A stretch of 64,000 nt of DNA from Umbilicaria muhlenbergii (taxonomy: Eukaryota; Ascomycota; Lecanoromycetes; Umbilicariales; Umbilicariaceae): positions 2,851,211-2,915,210 of the forward strand of contig KK106981.1 in NCBI GenBank assembly GCA_000611775.1, in the 5' to 3' direction. Shown in pieces: positions 12,055-20,200 of the stretch. Both the position numbers and the translations under genes were made by a program. Within the stretch, counting starts at the first letter, position 1. Each line of letters opens with the position of its first letter. The notes beneath the pieces were generated by a model. The model was not told where the DNA came from. It saw only the letters and a list, made by a program, of their open reading frames with translations, and searched no databases.

Positions 12055-12413
12055 TGAGGCCTAGCTGGCAGTAAGGGGGTGCTCCAATTCTGGCAGCACT
12101 TCGTTGGCTTGGGCTGCCAGGGGTGGGGGGTTGGGGCTGGTGGACACCAGCAGCAGCGACGAGCCAGTTTTTATAGGTGGGGGGGGGCCGGCGGCGGCAG
12201 TGAGGGCGGCGGCAGCAGCAGTGAGAGTAGTAGCAACAGTGAGGAGGCTGCTGTCAAGGTGTACAGTTCCTATACGCATGTTAGTATGCTTAGAAAGCTG
12301 CTGAATTGACTCACCTATCTGAAACATAAAACTCTTTCAATTTATGAAGTATTACCCGATTAGGAATAAAGTCTAAGGCAGGGGGGGCATGCAGGTGGCG
12401 TTTTTAGCGTCTG

Positions 12414-12439
12414 GTCATGACTTTTGGTGCACGGTTCCG
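12414..12439. repeat. Right terminal inverted repeat of the Tc1/mariner element
   Basis: Begins GTCATGACTTTTGG and ends GGTTCCG. Exact reverse complement of the left repeat, followed by TA at 12440-12441. Confidence 0.95.
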
Positions 12440-12607
12440 TACAGTCGCAACTATTTTCTTTTATACGCTCAGGACAGGTGGTGTACAATCCATTTCAAAC
12501 CCCTCAAACTTCCAAACATGTCCATACACATCCCCAGAAACAAACCTCCCGCCATCGAAATGCCCACTAGATCATCCCAGCCTCCCACCAAGCGCCCTTC
12601 CCGCCCC

Positions 12608-15600
12608 TCAAATCCCCTGCACCTTCCGATAACTCGGCGGCCTCAACGTCCGCCTCAGCACCTTCCCCCCATAAACCGGCCCCAAACTAACCGCACTAAT
12701 CGCCGCCACCCTCCACGCAAACCCCCATGTCCACACATACCCCAGATCAAAATACGCCGCCAAAAACGGCACACTCGCCACATACACGCCCATCGTCCCC
12801 ACAATACTCGCCACCATCCCCCAATGCCACGTCACCACCTCCGCCGCCACCATCGTGAGCTCATTAATCACCAGCACCGTATACGACACGCTGACCATCC
12901 GTGGCGACTCCACGCTGCCCACCAGCAGCTGCGACAGTCCCTGGATGACCAGACCTTGGTAAACGGAAATGCCGAGCCAGACGAAGAAGGTGCGGTAGGA
13001 AAGCGAGGCCCCAGACGTGAGTTCCTTGTACAATTCCGGATACAGATTCGCGAGGCCCTCGTCGACGTCCTTGTCCAAGACGAGCGAAAACACGGGCGCC
13101 ATCGTGTACACGGTCGCGTAGCCCACGAGCAGCCAGTCGCGGTACAAGGCGTGCGGCTCGAAGTGCGTGGCGATGCTGTAGACGGTCTGGCAGACGCTGA
13201 TGAGCAAGCCGCGGTGGATGACGAACTGCGCGAGCTTGGCGCTGCGGTTGTAGCTGTTCCGCCCGTGCCAGACGAGCAGCTTCGTCAGGTGGCAGAAGGT
13301 CGTGAGGGAGAAATCCGCGGCGAGAGAGGCTTGTCTCCCTTCTTTACCGACGATGCCGACGCCGATGTCGGCGGCTTGGATCATGGAGACGTCGTTGCCG
13401 CCGTCGCCGATGGCGCAGACGCGTTTGCGGGTGTGCGCGCGGATCAGAGTGGCGAGGTCGGCCTTCTGGGTCGGGGAGCAGCGGCAGGCGATGACGGCGG
13501 GGAGGCGGACGGCGAGGGAGATGAAAGCGGGGCGGTGGTGAGTGAGGAGGGTGGAGAGGGAGGCGCCGTCGATGAGGAGGCAGGCGTCGGGTTTGGAGCG
13601 GAGGAAGGCGAGGTGGTCGAGGGCGTGGGAGGGGAGGTGCAGGTTCGTGATGGTGTGGATGTAGTGGGTGCGGGAGACGAGTTTGGCGGAGACGGCGACA
13701 CAGCGGGCGGTCTCCACTTTGTCGCCGGTGAGCATCCAGATTTTGATGCCGGCGTTGCGGAGGAGTTCGAGGGAGGGCTTGACGTCTTTTTGGAGCTTGT
13801 CTTCGACGCCGGTGACGCCGAGGAGTTCGAGGTTGTGCTCGAGGTGGGCTTGGACGACTTTTGCCATGCTTGTGTCGCGACTGTGTAAGGAGACCGAGGC
13901 TTGCTTGTATTGGGTGGAAAAGTCCTTGTATTGCTGAGGCGATAGTTTCTTCCTGCCGACCACCAATGTCCGAAGTCCTTCTCGCGCCATGTTTGCGGTC
14001 TCTTCGTCGAGCCAATCGTTTGAAGCTACAATCGATGCCATCACGGTGTCGGCTCCCTTTTGATAAAAGTAGATTTCTCCCGCACCATGGGCCGGAGATA
14101 CTGTAGATTCAGAGCCTTGGAAGAACTGTACAATAATACCCATACGCTTTCCCTCGGACGTGAAAGGAAACACTTCAAGGATGCGAACCCGCACGGCCAC
14201 TCGAGAAGAGTCCACGGACTGTAAGGTGATGCTGTGCCTATCACGATGTAAAAGACGCAGACCGACGCTCTCCGTCCACTTTATGATGGCAATCTCGTCC
14301 GGGGAAGAAGCCTGATAGGCAGTGACGGTTTGGCCGTCTTCTTCTTCGGTAGTAGGTGTGACGTTGTGACACAGGGCAAGCGCCAAGACTATGTCACGCA
14401 CGCGAGACCCTATCTCTCTTCTTGTTCTCGTCGTTGTAGGATTAGACGAAGACGCAGTAAAGACCGACGATGGTGTCACAAGCTTTACAGGCTGGTTCGC
14501 GTCCTGCGAAGTCCCTACTGAGAAGCCTTGCCGTACGTATGATCCCACCTCTTCCATAGCCTCGTTCGCGTACGAGACAGTCCCGACGTGGATCTTCTTC
14601 AGTTCCATCTCGTTTTGTGTAAGTGTACCGGTCTTATCGCTGAGCAGGTATTCGATGCGCCCTAGCTCCTCAGGTATTGTGCTTGTTCGGACGACTGCTC
14701 CAGGAATATCTTGATCTCGTTCAATGAATCGAGCATACACCGATTTGCCCATGTCGAGGTTCACTCGCAAACTGATTGGAATGATGGTCGAGAACAGGAT
14801 CAGAAATCGTGTAATTGAGACATACCACTCTTGGTCTTCTCGTTTGTTAAAACCTTCCAACGCCACCAGAATGATAGAAAGTGCCAGAGTTAATGCGCAA
14901 AGTATCTTTGTCAAGTTGTTGATCTCGTATTCGAGTAGACCAGTCTTCGATCGCGAAGGAGATGTCGATAAAGCTTGTCGAGTCTGCGCTCCGGTGTATA
15001 CAACGACGGCCAGTACAGTTGCATTCGATGCAAGGACGGTATTCGCCCAAGCGGTATTATCAATGGAGAGCGGCGCAGTTATCACGCTTTCACTGGCGTC
15101 TGGAGACTGAGCCCGGGTCCTGTCTGTCCGCATCATAGATAAGCCCCGAGGTTGAGGAGCTAGTTCGACGGTACCGACAAACTCGTTGACTTTCTTCTCA
15201 GGTTTGCCAGCAAGGATTTTCAGTCTAGTGAACTCACGCGGATCCAGAGATTGTGTAATTGGTGAGGCAAGTCGTAATTTCCAATCTGTTTCACCGTCAA
15301 GCTGGTCTGTGCGAATAAAGGTTTCTCCCACACCTCCGGCATCTGCTGAAGGAGTAGAATTGTCTAGGGCTGTGGACTGCCTCCCGTCGGTCGTTGTGGC
15401 TGTAGTATCCGAAATTGGCGGATCTCCGATCGGATCGACTAACACTCCAGATTCGTCGAGAGATCCCTCGTGTGGCGTTGTGCTTGAAGGGATTGCGGCT
15501 GCGGAATCGTTCGTGAAGCTCTTCAAGATTACCAAATCTGCAGGGACTCGCTGATCTTTACCCAACTTCAATACATCCCCTACTTTGAGATCACGAGATT

Positions 15601-16636
15601 TGATCTTGATTTCGTCCACCACAATGTTAGGTAGCTCTCCGAGATCACCTCCTTCCAGAGTCGCCTCTTCCTCCTCAATAGCAGCGAGATGACCAGACGG
15701 AACAGTCCTACGCCTCTCCTTCCTTGATTTTAGCCGTGCTTTGATATTGTTCCTGCGTCTGCCCGATCGACCTGTTGATGTGTCCTGCAAACGCAGTACC
15801 GTGTACTCTTCCTTATTGGCTTCTGCGTCTCGTCTCCGCCGCGCGATATCGTCTAATGCTTCCTTTCCCAATGTTATAGCCAAAACGAACGCCAAAGGTG
15901 CAACATAGGTCGACAAGTATCCGATGCGCAAAGGGGGTATAATTTGTGACAATGCTACGAGAAGAAAGTACATGTTGAAAAAGAAAGAAAACTCGTTATA
16001 AAGTGTCCGCGGCAGGAAGCTCCAAGGCGTGTACTTGGCGTTTGAAACAGCGTTGGGAGGAAAACGAGGCGCTGGATATTGACCGATGCTAATGTCACGG
16101 CTGGTTCCACTTGTTGTATCACCGCTACCATCCTGAGGTAGCTCTTGACCACTATTCCATCTAGACCCCTGAGATATGAAGCTTGGTAATCGCAGCCGGG
16201 AAGAAATCCGCCCTTGGATCGTCCCAGTCCCTCGAGCATCAGAGTTTGAACCTATGTCATGTTGAAGAAGCGGAGCGTTATCCTCTGTGGTCCCGAAGCT
16301 GCCCGCCGAATCTCGTGTGCCTGGCTCTAGAGATATGCCATCGTGCAGCAGGTCTTGCAAATCCTCCTCGTTATTTGGCTCTGCATTGTAGCGGCGAAGT
16401 CCTCGGGTTCTGCGCCCGACACCTCTAGACTCCCATGTGCGTAGATTTCTGAGAGGTATCTGATCTTTGGATGCATGGTCGGGACGCCCCCCCCTCCGCT
16501 GACCCCAACGAGAAGCATATTCATTCGAAGAGGTTATGGGGTCGAGCTCTTCCAAGTTCAAGTCCACCTCTGAATCGTAATCTTCGACGAGAGAGTCTGG
16601 AGCATTTGGTTGGTGGTATTGGTGAGCTCTCGACAT
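12608..16636 (-). CDS. NEO1: P4-type ATPase, Neo1/ATP9-like phospholipid flippase
   Basis: Intronless 1342-aa frame. The first ~190 residues are acidic and Arg/Gly-rich (disordered cytosolic tail), followed by the P4 start AKYTPWSFLPRTLYNEFSFF and the first membrane pair. Catalytic hallmarks: actuator-loop LDGET (TDQLDGETDWKLR), PISL in the fourth membrane helix, phosphorylation motif DKTGTLTQNEM (Asp near residue 667), ATP-binding KGAD and SSPDEIAIIKW, LTGDK, and hinge GDGGNDVSMI. Ten membrane segments can be placed. Neo1 is the essential endosomal/Golgi flippase that moves PE and PS to the cytosolic leaflet; it needs no Cdc50 subunit in yeast. It is about 190 residues longer than yeast Neo1, owing to the N-terminal tail and an insert of roughly 65 Ser/Thr/Asp-rich residues just before the GET loop. 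The coding strand is C-rich over 13000-13860 and G-rich over the last 300 nt. It is head to head with SEC16. Confidence 0.95.
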   Translation of the reverse strand: MSRAHQYHQPNAPDSLVEDYDSEVDLNLEELDPITSSNEYASRWGQRRGGRPDHASKDQIPLRNLRTWESRGVGRRTRGLRRYNAEPNNEEDLQDLLHDGISLEPGTRDSAGSFGTTEDNAPLLQHDIGSNSDARGTGTIQGRISSRLRLPSFISQGSRWNSGQELPQDGSGDTTSGTSRDISIGQYPAPRFPPNAVSNAKYTPWSFLPRTLYNEFSFFFNMYFLLVALSQIIPPLRIGYLSTYVAPLAFVLAITLGKEALDDIARRRRDAEANKEEYTVLRLQDTSTGRSGRRRNNIKARLKSRKERRRTVPSGHLAAIEEEEATLEGGDLGELPNIVVDEIKIKSRDLKVGDVLKLGKDQRVPADLVILKSFTNDSAAAIPSSTTPHEGSLDESGVLVDPIGDPPISDTTATTTDGRQSTALDNSTPSADAGGVGETFIRTDQLDGETDWKLRLASPITQSLDPREFTRLKILAGKPEKKVNEFVGTVELAPQPRGLSMMRTDRTRAQSPDASESVITAPLSIDNTAWANTVLASNATVLAVVVYTGAQTRQALSTSPSRSKTGLLEYEINNLTKILCALTLALSIILVALEGFNKREDQEWYVSITRFLILFSTIIPISLRVNLDMGKSVYARFIERDQDIPGAVVRTSTIPEELGRIEYLLSDKTGTLTQNEMELKKIHVGTVSYANEAMEEVGSYVRQGFSVGTSQDANQPVKLVTPSSVFTASSSNPTTTRTRREIGSRVRDIVLALALCHNVTPTTEEEDGQTVTAYQASSPDEIAIIKWTESVGLRLLHRDRHSITLQSVDSSRVAVRVRILEVFPFTSEGKRMGIIVQFFQGSESTVSPAHGAGEIYFYQKGADTVMASIVASNDWLDEETANMAREGLRTLVVGRKKLSPQQYKDFSTQYKQASVSLHSRDTSMAKVVQAHLEHNLELLGVTGVEDKLQKDVKPSLELLRNAGIKIWMLTGDKVETARCVAVSAKLVSRTHYIHTITNLHLPSHALDHLAFLRSKPDACLLIDGASLSTLLTHHRPAFISLAVRLPAVIACRCSPTQKADLATLIRAHTRKRVCAIGDGGNDVSMIQAADIGVGIVGKEGRQASLAADFSLTTFCHLTKLLVWHGRNSYNRSAKLAQFVIHRGLLISVCQTVYSIATHFEPHALYRDWLLVGYATVYTMAPVFSLVLDKDVDEGLANLYPELYKELTSGASLSYRTFFVWLGISVYQGLVIQGLSQLLVGSVESPRMVSVSYTVLVINELTMVAAEVVTWHWGMVASIVGTMGVYVASVPFLAAYFDLGYVWTWGFAWRVAAISAVSLGPVYGGKVLRRTLRPPSYRKVQGI

Positions 16637-17213
16637 TATAGGCTCATGGATGAGATGATTTTGAGCGCATCGGCAGTACCAGAACCCACTTATTCGGCGG
16701 TTCCATATCCTGATCTATTCGTAGGCTTTGGTAGGTTTCTCGACAGAAAGCGCAGGTGGGTAGCAAGCGTCAAGAAGTGCAGGCTGTCGCAGGTGTTCAA
16801 GGCGGTCACTGTGGCATCAAGAGCCATTTCGCGCTAAGAGAATGCCAAGGCCGGCGAGGACCCCGTCCGGCAATGAGATGACACGCTTCATGATCTTTGA
16901 CAAGGGGAACATGCTTCGAGCTGCTCCTACGGTGTGATGCTTGGGTGGCCGTGCATTGCAGAAACCGTCTCTTTACACCTCAATGACTGCGCTTCGACTG
17001 GGCCTTCGGTGTGTTCCGGTACAGTGAGTTAATGTCTTCATGTAAGCTTCGCTTCCTCTTCTGCGGCGGAGGGCAAGGGATGGGTGTTGCAGCGGAAAGC
17101 CACCAGCTCCGCCACCCTTCAGTGATACCTACGCTAGTGGTTGTACTTGCGGAGCTGACCGTATCTAGATATATCGTACCGCGATCCTGTCCAGAGCGAC
17201 GGTCAGCGCCGAG
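16637..17213. promoter_or_regulatory. Shared 577-bp divergent promoter, NEO1 and SEC16
   Basis: The start codons of NEO1 (16636, minus) and SEC16 (17214, plus) face away from each other with no other gene between, so this interval must hold both promoters. Both genes act in early secretory or endosomal membrane traffic, so co-regulation is possible (inference). No specific factor site was recognised. Confidence 0.5.
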
Positions 17214-20200
17214 ATGACAGATCTTCGGAGGGAAGGCGATGGAGGACTCGGATCCTGGAATCCTGCATTGAGACCAGACTCGGATAATGACGAACCATTT
17301 CACGCACCTGAGAAACGGACGATTGAGGACGCCTCCGTGCTTGAGAAGCCTGGCTCGGATACGGGCGATGAGCTCTCCTATGCTTGGGAACAAGATGACT
17401 GCAACACCGATCATACTAAACCGCTCTCGAAAAGTCGGTCGAATTCATTCCCGGAAGTTCCACCACTGAACGCAGTCGAGGGATTGGGCTACCCACAACA
17501 GCTACCTCAATCCCAAGCGGAGGACGTGATGGAAGTTAACAAGGAACACACGTTCCCTGGGAACCCCAACCTTGCCGGGGGAGAGGATGGGACACCCGAC
17601 TACTTTGGTGGCTCGGGTGACGGAGGTGCACACGACTTCTACACCGAAATCAATGGGCTTCAGGGAGATGTCTTGGGCACGCCTGCTGACGACGAAGCAA
17701 GATTCGAGGAGGGTCTACCCTTAATGCCCTCACAACCTGAGCCGAATTCGCCGATGCCAAATGAGCTCGGCCGGACTGCTCAAATGGCTGCATCTGGTAT
17801 AGAGGAGCGCTCCGGCAGTGTGTCTTCTCACTCTCCTATCTCCGAGTCGCCAGTCATGGACGCTTCGTCATTCAAGCCCCAGCCGTTAGATCGTAAAAGT
17901 ACCAGCCAAGTCCTTCATTCCCTGCAGTACCCTCCGGAAAATGATTCACCACTCGAAGAATCCTTCGATGTGCGGGAGCCTATGGATGCTTCTTCGCCTG
18001 ATCATGATAATGCTGCGTTGGGCGGCGAAAACCTCTACGAACCGGTTCCAACGGTGGAGGATTCGAAGACTTTGCTACCTCCCGAGCAATCCACAGGCAA
18101 CAAAGCTCAAGATCTCGCTGCATTGTGGGAGGCTGCCTTGGACGATGACGATTTGCTTGAAGATGATCCCTCTTCTGTCGATCCCTCAGCCTTCTTTGAA
18201 GATGACGGAGCCGGTTTCCTAGAAGACGAAAGCCAAGAAGAGCCAGCTCTCGAGCAGTTGACCCAAAGCCCTCCTTCCGCTCCTCACGAATTTACCTCCG
18301 GAACACCTCAGTCGAATTCTGCTCCTTTAGGATTTATGTCCGCGTCGACGCAGCCACTGTATAACTCAGGTCCTACATCTTCGCAAAGACCTGGAATGCC
18401 TGAGAGAGCGCAAAGTTATGCGGACAAAGCAAAGGGGGGTTACACGTCCCCTTATGATCTTCCCTTGGATTTGACACGGCCCAAAAAGCGACCAAATCTA
18501 CATCAGATGAACCCAGGCCCTAGTCCTCCGACATTTCCACAACGCCCTCCGCCCCCACCGAGGAGCAGCAGCATGCAAGCATACAAAGCAGGTCCTCAAG
18601 TAGCATCAAGTACGCATCCACCGATGTCTAATGCCCCTCCTTCGAGTCTCATGCCGCCTGTCGGGCACGCCCAGGTCACTTCCCCCAGTACGGTGGTGCC
18701 CTCATTCAAGGCAAAACCCAGCAATAGCAGCTTCTTCGAGGAGCTGCCTATTGTCGCCAAGGTGCGGCCATCGAGTAGTTTGGGCAGATTTACTCCGCAA
18801 CCTACACAACCTACAGTTCCTCCCCCGCCACAAGTACCTCCGCAACCACGACATACCTCTTTACCTCCAACGATGCAACGGCAGGATTCCAGCTCTTATA
18901 TGCCATCGTCCACGTATCAACTGCTTCCGCCAGAGCGGATCGACCCTTATGCTAGCGTGCCCCAGCAAATTCCTACCACCATTCCAGTCCCTACCACGAA
19001 TAGCAGATACTCTCCAACACCTCCATCCCAGGGTACGGTACCTGCTGGCAGAAACCGTTATGCCACTCCTCCTACCAATGCCAGCCGTGCTCCACCGCCA
19101 CAAGCCCTGCCATTTCAGCCCCGTACTTCAAGTCCTTTAGCACATAGCGGCTCCTCTGCCCAGAAATTCCAACAGTTTTCTGCGATTGCCGCTCCGTCTA
19201 TCGAACATGACCAAGCCTTGCAACGGGAGTTCAGTCACAGAACTGTCAGTGAGGATTCAACGTCCACTCAACAATCGGCCCGGGCCTCGATGGGTCTAGG
19301 CTTAATTCATCACGATCAGTCCGTGGAGGAGAGCGCCACCGCATCGGACACTGCCAAGCCACTGCCCAGCCATTCACCGCCGTCTGCTGTCAACAGTCGT
19401 TACGCACCAACTAGCAATTCCCAGAGCAAGCCTCCATACGCTCCGAGACTTCTCTCACTCAATGATCCGCAGTCGAAACACTCCACCTCAGATCATCATC
19501 CTCAAGAACAGTCGCAAGGGCTACTTCAAGATATTGGTTTTAGCCCCCCGAAAAGGTCTCAAACTATATCCCCAGCCGCTGTCAAAGGTCGTCAGGAGTT
19601 ACCCATGAGTCATAGAGAGCCGTACCAACGACCAGCCTCCTCAAATGACCAGATGCTGCCACCTCCTGCAACGTCAGCTTATTCGACGGCTTTCGTCCAA
19701 GCTACTGGTCGAGCGAGAGGCTTCTCGCAAAACCAGGATTATATCAAACCGTCTGATGGGCGAGAATTCGACCCTCTAGAGCGATGGAAAGGATCTCCTA
19801 TTCTGGCTTTCGGGTTTGGTGGTACTATAGTGACAACGTTTCCCAAGCGAATACCACGTTACAGTGCAGGACAAACTACGCCAATGCTCAAAAGCAGCCC
19901 TGGAGAAGTGAAGATACGCACTGACAAAGTAATCCTTCTCGACGAAGATATCGCTTCCTTCCCAGGGCCTTTAAGGTCGAAGGGAAAGAAGAAGGACGTG
20001 TTGGAGTGGCTACGAAAGAGAATACAAACTCTCGAGAGGGAGCACGAGACCATCGCGCCTAGCCCAGTACTTCCAGATCCACTAAGACGTCATGGTGAGA
20101 AGATCCTGCTATGGCAAGCTCTCCATGCGCTTCTAGAGTACGATGGTGTACTCGAAGGCAATATCGCGGCGCTAGATACTATGAGAAAGATTTTATCTCC

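Larger units (their letters stand above)
10165..12441. mobile_element. Tc1/mariner-superfamily DNA transposon (DD34E), decayed
   Basis: Terminal inverted repeats at 10167-10192 and 12414-12439 are identical over 26 bp (beginning CGGAACCGTGCACC) and continue imperfectly inward. Each is flanked by TA (10165-10166, 12440-12441), the target duplication expected for this superfamily. The identity extends 3 bp beyond TA (CTG on both sides), so the true tip could instead be CTGTACGG. The element is about 2.27 kb and encodes a plus-strand transposase from 10377. Just inside the left end (10231-10276) is a G-rich run of units close to gcagggagtagg. The transposase remnant keeps the three acidic catalytic positions in one frame but has many in-frame stops, so this copy is not autonomous. 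The intact inverted repeats suggest a fairly recent insertion or possible mobilisation in trans (inference). Confidence 0.92.

Noticed and set aside
12389-13888. Long plus-strand open frame of 499 codons
   Set aside because: It lies antisense to NEO1 and consists of Pro/Arg/His-rich then Gly/Val/Glu-rich translation caused by the composition switch; NEO1 has all its catalytic motifs on the other strand.
13344-14015. Minus-strand open frame of 223 codons
   Set aside because: Alternative frame of NEO1, very Arg/His/Pro-rich, a typical shadow of a C-rich coding region.
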